DNA of 64,000 nucleotides. Origin: Rhizobium sp. FKY42. GTDB lineage: Bacteria > Pseudomonadota > Alphaproteobacteria > Rhizobiales > Rhizobiaceae. Positions 51,085 through 59,382 of this stretch are shown here, in pieces; position 1 is the first letter of the stretch, and every line of letters starts with the position of its first letter. The stretch lies in contig NZ_STGA01000016.1 of the NCBI RefSeq assembly GCF_005222835.1, forward strand, positions 1 through 64,000, in the 5' to 3' direction. The position numbers were made by a program, and so were the translations under genes. The notes below the pieces were generated by a model. That model made no database searches, was not told the origin of the DNA, and saw only the letters and a list, made by a program, of their open reading frames with translations.

Positions 51085-51777
51085 CTAACGCGGTTCGCTA
51101 TCGAGCCAGCGGCGTTTGGATTGTTCGAGATGGCGGTGCATGGCCACCTGGGCGAGAAGCGGATCGCGCGCTTCCAGCGCGGCAAAAATCGCCTCGTGTT
51201 CGGAAAGAGCCAGACTCCATGTGTCCGGCGTTTCGAAATGTTCGCGCAACTGTGTTGCAAGTGGACTGTGCCGCTCATCGAAGAGATCCCCGACAAGACG
51301 GGTCAAAACACCGTTTCCAGCCTGCTGTGCGATAGTGAGGTGGAACTGACGATCAAGCTCAACGGGCTTGCGGCCTTCGGCAACATCGGCGCGCATACTC
51401 TCAAGAATTTGCCGAATGGATTTCAAACCCTCTGGCGTCATGCGCGCAGAGACCTGCACCACGATGGCACTCTCCACCATAGCCCGCGCCTCCATCAGTT
51501 CGACCGGGCTTTCGCCGATGGAGCTTGAAACGCTGCGGCGCTCAGTGCTGGAACTGACATAGATGCCCGACCCCATGCGGATTTCGACCGCACCTTCGAT
51601 TTCCAGCGCAATCAGCGCCTCACGGAGCGACGGACGCGAGACGCCCAATTGCTGCGCCAGTTCGCGCTCGGCAGGAAGGCGCTGCCCCAGCCGGAAATGC
51701 CCGGTCTGGATCAATGCACGGATCTGGTCTGCCACCTGCTGGTAAAGCCGTCTTTCGACGGGCCGGATGCTGTTCAT
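51085..51777 (-). CDS. FadR-subfamily GntR transcriptional regulator
   Basis: A 230-residue regulator. The winged helix-turn-helix lies at about 10-75 (LYQQVADQIRALIQTGHFRLGQRLPAERELAQQLGVSRPSLREALIALEIEG). The FCD ligand domain, about 90-215, has the metal-type residues in DRQFHLTIAQQAGN and SEHEAIFAALEARD. The start at 51777 (MNSIRPVERRLYQ) is preferred over 51867. It is divergent from the L-fucose dehydrogenase gene and precedes uxaA, so it likely controls both units with a sugar acid as effector. Confidence 0.87.
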   Translation of the reverse strand: MNSIRPVERRLYQQVADQIRALIQTGHFRLGQRLPAERELAQQLGVSRPSLREALIALEIEGAVEIRMGSGIYVSSSTERRSVSSSIGESPVELMEARAMVESAIVVQVSARMTPEGLKSIRQILESMRADVAEGRKPVELDRQFHLTIAQQAGNGVLTRLVGDLFDERHSPLATQLREHFETPDTWSLALSEHEAIFAALEARDPLLAQVAMHRHLEQSKRRWLDSEPR

Positions 51778-51861
51778 GAAGGCTCTCGATGATTTGGCCT
51801 TACCATAGGCATGGAAGGGATAACTGGCAAGACCGGCTTTGTAGCGTTGATTTACAAGAAG

Positions 51862-51884
51862 TATCACCGATCACCAATATGATA
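51862..51884. promoter_or_regulatory. Possible FadR-type operator between divergent units
   Basis: TATCA-N13-TGATA is an inverted repeat and includes ACCAATAT, an 8-mer also present in the large palindrome at 57935-57958. It lies in the 218-bp region shared by the regulator and the aldo/keto-reductase gene. The call is weak: no full TTGGT-N-ACCAA site is present. Confidence 0.3.
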
Positions 51885-51995
51885 GTATGCTGGCTTCCGA
51901 AATTGGCTTGACCAGTTTCGTCAGCGCGCGTACCACTAGCGCCCAAGGGAGAATGCCTGACGAATATGACGCGTCGGGCCGGAGGAATACCTCGG

Positions 51996-53009
51996 ATGAA
52001 AATCACCGATCGACATGTTCACACGCGCACGGGTGTCAGCCTGACTGGCATGGGTCTCGGCTGCGCCCAGATGGGCAATCTCTACCGCGTGACCCCTTAC
52101 GATGAATCCAAGAGCGCGTTTACCGCTTCCTGGGACTGCGGCATCCGCTATTTCGATACAGCCCCTTTTTACGGCTTCACCCGGTCCGAGCGGCGGCTCG
52201 GAACGATGCTGACCGATCTTCCGCGCGAAGATTATGTCGTAAGCACCAAGGTGGGACGTGTGATGACGCCCGATGAGAGCGTCGGCCCGGAAGAACAGGG
52301 TTATGCCGAACCGCTGCCATTCCGCCCGGTCTTCGATTACACCTATGATGGCGTCATGCGTTCTTTCGAGGCAAGCCAGCAGCGTCTGGGCATCCTGAAG
52401 CCGGACATCCTCTATGTCCACGACATCGGCACGGTGACCCATGGCGACAAACACCAGCATTACTGGAACCAGTTGACCGAAGGCGGCGGTTTCCGCGCGC
52501 TTGGAAAGCTGCGCGAGGAAGGCTCGACCCGCGCGATTGGCCTTGGCGTCAACGAGTGGGAGATCATCCGCGATGCCATGCAGGTGTTCGATATCGACAT
52601 CTGCATGCTGGCCGGGCGCTATACGCTTCTGGAACAGCAAAGTCTTTCCTTCATGAACGACTGCGCCGAAAAGGGCGTCGGCATCGTGATCGCCGGGGCG
52701 TTCAATTCCGGCATTCTGGCTGGCAACAGGAAGTTCAACTACACGGATGCACCTGCGGAACTTCTGGCGCGGGTGGATTCCCTGCACGCCGCCTGTGAGG
52801 AAGAAGGTGTGACCATGCAGGCCGCAGCCCTGCAGTTTCCGCTGGCCCATCCAGCCTCTCTCACAATCGTCTCGGGCGCGCGCAATGGCGAGCAATTAAA
52901 GGCCAATGCCGCCTGGTTCGAGGAGGACATCCCGACCTCCTTCTGGTCCAACCTGAAAAGGCGGGGCCTGATTGCCGAGGGCGCGCCTGTGCCGGGTAAT
53001 GGAGCCTGA
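51996..53009 (+). CDS. Aldo/keto reductase, L-fucose (D-threo-aldose) 1-dehydrogenase type
   Basis: A 337-residue NAD(P)-dependent AKR. The catalytic tetrad is visible: Asp and Tyr in IRYFDTAPFYG, Lys in YVVSTKVGR, His in ILYVHDIG. These AKRs oxidise L-fucose and other D-threo-aldoses to the lactone, the first step of the non-phosphorylating route. ATG at 51996 follows GGAGG. The stop overlaps the leader of the next gene closely (5 bp to its ATG). The substrate is inferred from the cluster, which contains the lactonase and the L-fuconate dehydratase. Confidence 0.85.
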   Translation: MKITDRHVHTRTGVSLTGMGLGCAQMGNLYRVTPYDESKSAFTASWDCGIRYFDTAPFYGFTRSERRLGTMLTDLPREDYVVSTKVGRVMTPDESVGPEEQGYAEPLPFRPVFDYTYDGVMRSFEASQQRLGILKPDILYVHDIGTVTHGDKHQHYWNQLTEGGGFRALGKLREEGSTRAIGLGVNEWEIIRDAMQVFDIDICMLAGRYTLLEQQSLSFMNDCAEKGVGIVIAGAFNSGILAGNRKFNYTDAPAELLARVDSLHAACEEEGVTMQAAALQFPLAHPASLTIVSGARNGEQLKANAAWFEEDIPTSFWSNLKRRGLIAEGAPVPGNGA

Positions 53010-53013
53010 ACCT

Positions 53014-53835
53014 ATGCCGGTCATTGACGCGCACCAGCATTTCTGGCGAAGGGCGGACCGGATTGGCGAATGGCCGACATCGGATCTCGCCGCGATCTTT
53101 CGCGATTTCGAGCCGGATGATCTTGAACCCCTGCTGCAGGCCGCAGGTGTTGACGGCACAGTGCTGGTGCAGACGCGCGAAAGCGAAGACGACACAGCCT
53201 ATATGCTGGATCTGGCGGATCACTATTTCTTCATCAGGGGCGTTGTCGGCTGGACGGATCTGAAGGCAACGGATGCGGCAGAACGAATTAGCAAGTTTGC
53301 AAAGCATCCGAAGCTAAAGGGCCTGCGCCCCATGTTACAAGGCATCAGTGATCTGCGCTGGATCTGTGACGTGGCCGTCGATCCGGCCATTGAAGCAATG
53401 ACTGCCCATGACCTGGCCTTTGATGCGCTGATCCTGCCACCGCATTTGCCGCATTTCCTCGAATTTGCAAAAATGCATTCGCAACTTCGCATCGTCATCG
53501 ACCACGGCGCGAAACCCTATATCGCAGATGGCAAGATCAGCGATTGGCGCAAAGGCATGGAGGCCCTGAGCCGCCTTCCCAACGTCGCCTGCAAACTGTC
53601 CGGCCTGCTGACCGAAGCGGGCGACCAGAAACCTCAATCGATACGGCCTTATGCGGAAACCATCCTGGATCTCTTCGGACCCGCACGCACTCTCTGGGGC
53701 AGCGACTGGCCCGTCCTGCGCCTGGCTGGCAATTACCAGAGATGGCATGACCAGTGCCGGGATATTGTTTCGGCAGAGCATCATCAAGCCATTTTCGGCG
53801 AAAACGCCATTAATTTCTATCGACTGAACGGATAA
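53014..53835 (+). CDS. Amidohydrolase-family L-fuconolactonase
   Basis: A 273-residue amidohydrolase-2 protein. HxH metal motif is in VIDAHQHFW, the later His in RIVIDHGAKPYI and the Asp in LWGSDWPVLRL. It hydrolyses the sugar lactone made by the preceding dehydrogenase (L-fucono-1,4- or 1,5-lactone) to L-fuconate. ATG at 53014 follows GGAG by nine bases; ATG at 52999 is possible. It is co-transcribed, 4 bp after the AKR gene. The family also contains 2-pyrone-4,6-dicarboxylate lactonases, but the context favours fuconolactonase. Confidence 0.83.
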   Translation: MPVIDAHQHFWRRADRIGEWPTSDLAAIFRDFEPDDLEPLLQAAGVDGTVLVQTRESEDDTAYMLDLADHYFFIRGVVGWTDLKATDAAERISKFAKHPKLKGLRPMLQGISDLRWICDVAVDPAIEAMTAHDLAFDALILPPHLPHFLEFAKMHSQLRIVIDHGAKPYIADGKISDWRKGMEALSRLPNVACKLSGLLTEAGDQKPQSIRPYAETILDLFGPARTLWGSDWPVLRLAGNYQRWHDQCRDIVSAEHHQAIFGENAINFYRLNG

Positions 53836-53839
53836 GACC

Positions 53840-54847
53840 ATGCTGACGATTGTGTGCGACACGCCCGGAACCCTGACCGCAATCGAGCGGGAAAAACCCG
53901 TTCCTGCCGAGGGCGAGGCGCTCATTCGCATTCGCCGCGTGGGGGTGTGCGGCACCGATCTGCATATCTTTACCGGCAATCAGCCCTACCTCTCCTATCC
54001 GCGTGTGATGGGGCATGAACTCGCCGCAACCGTTGTAAAACCGGCAGAGGGCAGCCGCTTCGAGACCGGCGATACGGTGTCGATCATCCCCTATATCTCG
54101 TGTGGAACCTGCGATGCCTGCCGCAAGGGCCGCACCAATTGCTGCCGCAACATCGGCGTGCTGGGCGTTCACCGTGATGGCGGCATGACCGAATATCTCT
54201 GCCTACCGGAAGAATTTCTTATCAAGGCCGATGGCCTGACGCTGGATCAGGCGGCCATGGTGGAATTCCTCGCCATCGGTGCCCATGCCGTGCGGCGTGC
54301 GGGCCTGCGCGGTGGCGAAAAGGTGCTGATTGCAGGTGCCGGTCCGATTGGTCTGGCGGTTGCGCTTTTCGCCAAGCTGGAAGGTTCTGAAGTAACGCTG
54401 ATCGACAGCCGTCAGGACCGGCTGGATTTCGCCAGCCAGCATCTTGGCATAACCTCGCTGGTGAAGCTTGGCGATGGTGACCGGGAGCAGCTATCGGACA
54501 TCACCGACGGAAATTTCTTCGAAGCTGTGTTCGATGCCACCGGCAATCCCAAGGCAATCGAACGCGGCTTCGGCTTCGTTGCCCATGCAGGCACCTATGT
54601 TCTTGTCTCCATCGTCGCCTCGGACATCACCTTCAACGATCCGGAATTCCACAAGCGCGAGACGACACTGCTCGGCAGCCGTAACGCCACGATTTCCGAC
54701 TTCGAATATGTGATGGCGGCCATGCGGGCCGGCGAAGTGCCGGATGCGCTGATCACGCACCGCATGACCCTTTCCGACGTACCGCAGCTTTTCGGCGGCC
54801 TGACCGACCCTGCTGCCGGCGTGGTGAAGGCAATGATCAGCGTATGA
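53840..54847 (+). CDS. Zinc-dependent alcohol dehydrogenase (MDR superfamily)
   Basis: A 335-residue medium-chain dehydrogenase. Catalytic zinc ligands are Cys in GVCGTDLHIF and His-Glu in GHELAA; the structural zinc cysteines are SCGTCDACRKGRTNCC. The Rossmann motif is GAGPIGLAV. It oxidises a secondary alcohol of a polyol or sugar acid. In L-fucose/L-galactonate clusters similar proteins act on L-galactonate or a deoxy-sugar acid, but this gene's substrate is not determined by the sequence. It begins 4 bp after the lactonase gene. Confidence 0.85.
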   Translation: MLTIVCDTPGTLTAIEREKPVPAEGEALIRIRRVGVCGTDLHIFTGNQPYLSYPRVMGHELAATVVKPAEGSRFETGDTVSIIPYISCGTCDACRKGRTNCCRNIGVLGVHRDGGMTEYLCLPEEFLIKADGLTLDQAAMVEFLAIGAHAVRRAGLRGGEKVLIAGAGPIGLAVALFAKLEGSEVTLIDSRQDRLDFASQHLGITSLVKLGDGDREQLSDITDGNFFEAVFDATGNPKAIERGFGFVAHAGTYVLVSIVASDITFNDPEFHKRETTLLGSRNATISDFEYVMAAMRAGEVPDALITHRMTLSDVPQLFGGLTDPAAGVVKAMISV

Positions 54848-54943
54848 CGGGTTTGGCCCTCTTTGGCCTTGCAAAGGGCTGGATGAGGGGAAAATCTGCG
54901 CCAGTATGAGAAAGAGGCCGAAGGGCCGGGAGAAGAGGCAAAC

Positions 54944-55675
54944 ATGGCCGATTTGAGAGGAAAGACGGTTCTGATCACCGCCGCGGGTCAGGGTATTGGA
55001 CGCGCCAGCGCGATTGCCTTTGCCAAGGCGGGCGCAACCGTCCACGCGACCGACATCAACGAAAAGACACTAGCTGAACTGCCCAAGCTTGCAGGTTTGC
55101 GAACACGCATGCTGGATGTGCTGGATGAGGCAGCGGTGAAGGCCTGCGTCGACGCTATCGGGCAGGTGGATGTGCTGTTTAACTGCGCCGGTGTGGTGCA
55201 TGGCGGCTCCATTCTGGAGATGAAGGACAGCGACCTTGATTTCGCGATGGATCTGAACGTGAAAGCGATGATCCGCACCATTCGCGCCGTGCTTCCGGGC
55301 ATGATCGAGCGCAAGGACGGCGCAATCATCAACATGTCGTCGGTCGCCTCCAGCATAAAGGGCGTTCCCAACCGCTTTGCCTATGGCGTGTCGAAGGCCG
55401 CCGTGATTGGTCTCACCAAGGCCGTCGCGGCCGATTATGTGGCGCACAACATCCGCTGCAACGCCATCTGCCCCGGCACGGTCGATAGTCCCTCGCTACA
55501 GGAGCGGTTGCGCGCACAGGGCGACTATGAAAAGGCCCGTGCCGCCTTCGTGGCCCGTCAACCGATTGGCCGCATCGGCGACCCGGAAGAAATTGCCGAC
55601 CTCGCCGTCTATCTGGCGGGTGCCACCTACACATCCGGCCAGGCCATCGCCATCGATGGCGGCTGGACCATCTGA
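54944..55675 (+). CDS. SDR-family 2-keto-3-deoxy-L-fuconate dehydrogenase
   Basis: A 243-residue short-chain dehydrogenase. NAD-binding TAAGQGIGRA lies near 12, the NCAG motif follows (FNCAGVVHGG), then INMSSVAS (catalytic Ser) and YGVSKAAVIG (catalytic Tyr-x-x-x-Lys). It oxidises 2-keto-3-deoxy-L-fuconate to 2,4-diketo-3-deoxy-L-fuconate, feeding the hydrolase encoded next. The 96-bp gap after the Zn-dehydrogenase gene has a small stem (GCCCTctTTTG/CAAAGGGC) but no terminator, so one operon is likely. Confidence 0.87.
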   Translation: MADLRGKTVLITAAGQGIGRASAIAFAKAGATVHATDINEKTLAELPKLAGLRTRMLDVLDEAAVKACVDAIGQVDVLFNCAGVVHGGSILEMKDSDLDFAMDLNVKAMIRTIRAVLPGMIERKDGAIINMSSVASSIKGVPNRFAYGVSKAAVIGLTKAVAADYVAHNIRCNAICPGTVDSPSLQERLRAQGDYEKARAAFVARQPIGRIGDPEEIADLAVYLAGATYTSGQAIAIDGGWTI

Positions 55676-55703
55676 CAAGAACGATCATCAGGAAGGAAGA
55701 CCC

Positions 55704-56549
55704 ATGAAACTGCTTCGTTACGGTGCGCCCGGTTCCGAACGCCCTGCCATGGTGGATGCCGATGGCAAGATCCGCGATATTTCCGCACATGTAGCAGATC
55801 TTTCCGGCTCTACTCTGGAGCCTGCCAATCTGGCAAAACTGGCTGCCCTTGACACCTCCTCGCTGCCGGAAGTGGCAGCCTCGGAGCGTCTTGGCCCCTG
55901 CGTTGCCAATACCGGCAAGTTCATCTGCATCGGCCTGAACTATTCGGATCACGCTGCCGAATCCGGCATGGCTGTCCCACCGGAGCCGGTCATCTTCATG
56001 AAGGCAAGCTCTGCCATCTGCGGCCCGAATGACGATGTTCTGATCCCACGCGGCTCCGAGAAAACCGACTGGGAAGTGGAACTTGGCATCGTCATCGGCA
56101 AAAAGGCGAAGTACGTTTCAGAAGCGGAAGCGCTGGATTATGTGGCGGGCTATTGCGTGAGCCACGATGTATCCGAGCGCGCCTTCCAGACGGAGCGTTC
56201 CGGCCAGTGGACCAAGGGCAAATCCTGCGACACCTTCGGCCCAATCGGCCCCTGGCTGGTGACGAAGGATGAGGTTACCGATCCGCAGAATCTCAACATG
56301 TGGCTGAAGGTGAACGGCGAGACCATGCAGAACGGCTCAACAGCCACCATGGTGTATGGCGTTGCCTTCCTCGTCTCCTACCTCAGCCAGTTCATGAGCC
56401 TGCATCCGGGCGATGTCATTTCCACCGGCACGCCTCCGGGCGTCGGCATGGGTCTGAAGCCACCGCGCTATCTCAAGCCCGGCGATGTGGTCGAGCTTGG
56501 TATCGAAGGCCTCGGCACGCAGAAGCAGACCTTCCGCGCCGATACGTAA
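55704..56549 (+). CDS. FAH-family 2,4-diketo-3-deoxy-L-fuconate hydrolase
   Basis: A 281-residue fumarylacetoacetate-hydrolase-family protein, often annotated as ureidoglycolate lyase. FICIGLNYSDHAAESG, the metal ligands in DWEVELGIVIGKKAKYV (Glu, Glu), and GDVISTGTPPGVGMG are all present. In the non-phosphorylating L-fucose pathway it cleaves 2,4-diketo-3-deoxy-L-fuconate to pyruvate and L-lactate. The start is ATG at 55704 after GGAAGGAAG; upstream frames are continuations of the SDR region. Confidence 0.86.
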   Translation: MKLLRYGAPGSERPAMVDADGKIRDISAHVADLSGSTLEPANLAKLAALDTSSLPEVAASERLGPCVANTGKFICIGLNYSDHAAESGMAVPPEPVIFMKASSAICGPNDDVLIPRGSEKTDWEVELGIVIGKKAKYVSEAEALDYVAGYCVSHDVSERAFQTERSGQWTKGKSCDTFGPIGPWLVTKDEVTDPQNLNMWLKVNGETMQNGSTATMVYGVAFLVSYLSQFMSLHPGDVISTGTPPGVGMGLKPPRYLKPGDVVELGIEGLGTQKQTFRADT

Positions 56550-56585
56550 TCGTCTCTTCCTCATAAAGCTGCCGGAGCATCGAGC

Positions 56586-57896
56586 ATGACCAGGATTACC
56601 GACATGCGGATCGTGGATCTGAGGTTTCCGACATCCAAGAGCCTTGATGGCTCCGATGCCATGAACCCGGACCCGGACTATTCGGCAGCCTATGTGATCC
56701 TTGAAACGGACGTGCCCGGCCTTGCCGGGCATGGCCTGACCTTCACCATCGGGCGCGGCAACGACATCTGCTGCATGGCAATCGATGCCATGCGCCATCT
56801 GGTCGTCGGGCGGGATCTGGCAGAGTTCAAAGCTGCTCCCGGCAAATTCTGGCGGCATCTGACCGGCGATAGCCAGTTGCGCTGGATCGGACCGGACAAG
56901 GGTGCCATGCACCTGGCAACCGGTGCCGTGGTCAACGCCTTCTGGGATTTTCTCGCCAAGCAGGAAGGCAAGCCGGTCTGGCGGCTGGTGGCGGAGATGA
57001 GCCCGGAAGAAATCGCCGATATCGTGGATTATCGTTATCTCACCGATGCGCTGACCCGTGACGAAGCCATTGAAATCCTCAAAAAGGCTGAAGCCGGCAA
57101 GGCCGAGCGCATCGCCATTCTCGAACGGGAAGGCTATGCCTGCTACACCACCTCAGCTGGATGGCTGGGCTATGATGACGACAAACTGCGCCGCCTTTGC
57201 CGGGAGGCAATCGATGCAGGCTTCAACCACATCAAGATGAAAGTCGGCCGCGATCTGGAGGACGATATTCGCCGTCTGCGCATCGCCCGCGAGGTAATCG
57301 GTCCCGACCGCTATCTGATGATCGATGCCAATCAGGTCTGGGAGGTTGATCAGGCGATTGACTGGGTGAAGCAGCTTTCCTTCTGCAAGCCCTTCTTCAT
57401 CGAGGAGCCGACGAGCCCGGACGATGTGGCCGGCCATCGTAAGATCCGCCAGTCTATTGCACCGGTGAAAGTGGCGACCGGCGAAATGTGCCAGAACCGC
57501 ATCATGTTCAAGCAGTTCATCGCGGAAGGCGCCATCGACATCGTGCAGATCGACAGCTGCCGCATGGGCGGGCTGAACGAGGTGCTGGCCGTGCTGCTGA
57601 TTGCCGCAAAGTTTGGCCTGCCGGTCTGGCCGCATGCGGGTGGTGTGGGCCTTTGCGAATATGTGCAGCATCTTTCGATGATCGATTATGTGGCTGTGTC
57701 CGGCACCAAGGAAGGCCGCGTGATCGAATATGTTGATCACTTGCACGAGCATTTTCTGGACCCATGCCGGATCGAAAACGCCGCCTATATGCCGCCTTCC
57801 ATGCCGGGTTTCTCCATCGAAATGAAACCAGAAACGCTGAAGAGCTTTGCTTTTGCAGCTGTCAGAACAAGTTCCAGCGCGCAAACACGCGCTTGA
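56586..57896 (+). CDS. L-fuconate dehydratase (enolase superfamily)
   Basis: A 436-residue mandelate-racemase-subgroup dehydratase. The catalytic pieces are HIKMKVGRD (Lys-x-Lys base), LMIDANQVWEV (Asp), FIEEPTSPDD (Glu), ATGEMCQNR (Glu) and VWPHAGGVGL (His). The N-terminus RIVDLRFPTSKSLDGSDAMNPDPDYSAAYV is characteristic of L-fuconate dehydratase rather than of other sugar-acid enzymes. It converts L-fuconate to 2-keto-3-deoxy-L-fuconate. It is the last gene of the six-gene plus-strand cluster, 36 bp after the hydrolase. Confidence 0.9.
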   Translation: MTRITDMRIVDLRFPTSKSLDGSDAMNPDPDYSAAYVILETDVPGLAGHGLTFTIGRGNDICCMAIDAMRHLVVGRDLAEFKAAPGKFWRHLTGDSQLRWIGPDKGAMHLATGAVVNAFWDFLAKQEGKPVWRLVAEMSPEEIADIVDYRYLTDALTRDEAIEILKKAEAGKAERIAILEREGYACYTTSAGWLGYDDDKLRRLCREAIDAGFNHIKMKVGRDLEDDIRRLRIAREVIGPDRYLMIDANQVWEVDQAIDWVKQLSFCKPFFIEEPTSPDDVAGHRKIRQSIAPVKVATGEMCQNRIMFKQFIAEGAIDIVQIDSCRMGGLNEVLAVLLIAAKFGLPVWPHAGGVGLCEYVQHLSMIDYVAVSGTKEGRVIEYVDHLHEHFLDPCRIENAAYMPPSMPGFSIEMKPETLKSFAFAAVRTSSSAQTRA

Positions 57897-57934
57897 TTCC
57901 TGAACCGGCAGGGATCGCGACAGAAGTGGATTAT

Positions 57935-57958
57935 TATTGGTACTTCTGAGTACCAATA
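57935..57958. promoter_or_regulatory. 24-bp perfect palindrome upstream of the serine-rich gene
   Basis: TATTGGTAC-N6-GTACCAATA, with perfect 9-bp arms, lies 39 bp past the fuconate dehydratase stop and 62 bp before the next start. TTGGT/ACCAA half-sites are those of GntR/FadR-subfamily regulators such as UxuR. No T-run follows, which argues against a terminator. It is the most symmetric site in the window. Confidence 0.6.
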
Positions 57959-58019
57959 TTTATACCGCATTAAGAGATGACGTTTAGCGTGTTGTTAGAT
58001 TCATAACAGGACGTCTCCC

Positions 58020-58382
58020 ATGGTCGATGCCATTTCAAGTGCTGCCACAACGATTCTGAGCTCCAGCAGTTCGTCTTCATCTACCTCCTCCTCCTCGAAC
58101 ACGGATGTCGCCGCTCTGGAAGCACAGCTGGCCGCCAAGCAGTCTGAGCTTGCCAAAACCGAGGACGAAGACGACAAGAAGGAGCTGGAAGAGCAGATAG
58201 CCACCTTGCAGAAGCAGATTGCCGACGCCAAGGCTGCCGAGGCCAAGAAGCTTGCGGATACGGGCTCGTCCAACCAGAAACCGGAGCAAGTGCCTGCGCA
58301 AATGTCCGGTGAAAGCGATCGGATCGGTTCGAAGAATTTCGACGAGAACACAGAGTTCGGTGAGCGCACAGCCTATGTTTGA
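58020..58382 (+). CDS. Serine-rich, coiled-coil hypothetical protein
   Basis: A 120-residue protein. A serine/threonine-rich stretch spans about 13-27. A charged coiled coil spans about 29-80 (EAQLAAKQSELAKTEDEDDKKELEEQIATLQKQIADAKAAEAKK), and a polar tail ends in GSKNFDENTEFGERTAYV. There is no signal peptide by sequence. I do not recognise a characterised family. The frame has good coding character and begins after GACGTCTCCC with a weak ribosome site (ACAGGACG). The palindrome 62 bp upstream may regulate it. Confidence 0.6.
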   Translation: MVDAISSAATTILSSSSSSSSTSSSSNTDVAALEAQLAAKQSELAKTEDEDDKKELEEQIATLQKQIADAKAAEAKKLADTGSSNQKPEQVPAQMSGESDRIGSKNFDENTEFGERTAYV

Positions 58383-58436
58383 ACGGTTATCTGACCGTCC
58401 ATCCGCCGCTCGAACCCGTTTTACAATTTTGGATTG

Positions 58437-58451
58437 ACAGAAGTTATCTGT
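58437..58451. promoter_or_regulatory. Possible TetR operator
   Basis: ACAGA-agtta-TCTGT is a 15-bp inverted repeat beginning within TTGACA (58434-58439), a -35-like hexamer. It lies about 50 bp upstream of the TetR-family start, the normal place for autorepression. No convincing -10 is seen, so the promoter is not assigned. Confidence 0.4.
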
Positions 58452-58503
58452 AAGCCCTGCCAATTCTGGTATGAGATGCCGAAACGGCAATATGGCTGCA
58501 CGG

Positions 58504-59145
58504 ATGAACGACACGACAGACGACCAACAGGCTGCGCCCTTGAAACGAGGGCGAGGCCGGCCCAAAGCTTCGACAGACAATGCGAGGCGAACATCCATCA
58601 TCGAGATGGCAAGACGCACCTTCATGGAGCTCGGCCTGCTGCGGACCACCACCGACATCGTGGCTGCACGCTGTAGAATTTCCAAGCAGACACTCTACCG
58701 TTTGTTTCCCAGCAAGGCGGACCTGTTCATCGCTGTTGTCGCCGCGCACCGGCAGACCATGCTCGACCTTCCGCGCCCGGAGGACGAAGACGGCCCGTTG
58801 GAGGACCTGATTGCGCGGATTTTCCTGATCGACATTGACGCACAACAGGAGCGGGAGCGCGAGGCCTTTATCCACATGGTCCTGCGGGAGGCCCATCAAG
58901 TGCCTGACCTTGTGGAAATTCTGTTCAGGGAGGGGCCGGAAACCTCTCGTCGTCTGCTTGCCGATTGGTTATCCGGCCAGATGGCCAAGGGCAAAATTCA
59001 TCTCGATGATCCGATGAATGGGGCGAGAATGCTGATGGATCTTCTCTTCGCTGGACCCGGTCCCTTCAAATGGAAAGACATGGCGGAACGGCATCAACAT
59101 ATGCGGCAGGCGATCGGAATATTCGTGCGAGGCACGCGTCCGTAA
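58504..59145 (+). CDS. TetR/AcrR-family transcriptional regulator
   Basis: A 213-residue regulator. A basic arm (LKRGRGRPKAS) precedes the helix-turn-helix (TTDIVAARCRISKQTLYRLFPSKADLFIAVV, about 45-75). The C-terminal ligand domain is helical with no recognised specificity. ATG codons at 58471, 58492 and 58504 are in frame; 58504 (MNDTTDDQQ) best matches a usual short leader. Targets may include the serine-rich gene upstream or the osmoprotectant genes downstream, separated by 237 bp without other genes. Confidence 0.8.
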   Translation: MNDTTDDQQAAPLKRGRGRPKASTDNARRTSIIEMARRTFMELGLLRTTTDIVAARCRISKQTLYRLFPSKADLFIAVVAAHRQTMLDLPRPEDEDGPLEDLIARIFLIDIDAQQEREREAFIHMVLREAHQVPDLVEILFREGPETSRRLLADWLSGQMAKGKIHLDDPMNGARMLMDLLFAGPGPFKWKDMAERHQHMRQAIGIFVRGTRP

Positions 59146-59382
59146 GTCGTTTGAGTTTCACTGACGGATGAGGACCAGTCTTGGCAAAGAACGCTTAAAA
59201 ACGCTTCCAATTCCTGCGCCGAACTTTGGTCTGACACCATTTTGTTCCAGAAAAATCGCAACCAAATGAGGTTTTTGTCGTTTGGCCTCCTGTGCAGGCG
59301 CGTTTCTCAACGGGCCTGCTTCCTCTTTGCCCGGATTTTCCGGGCTTAAGGCGTATGAAGACAGCGAGGTAAAGACAGAACA

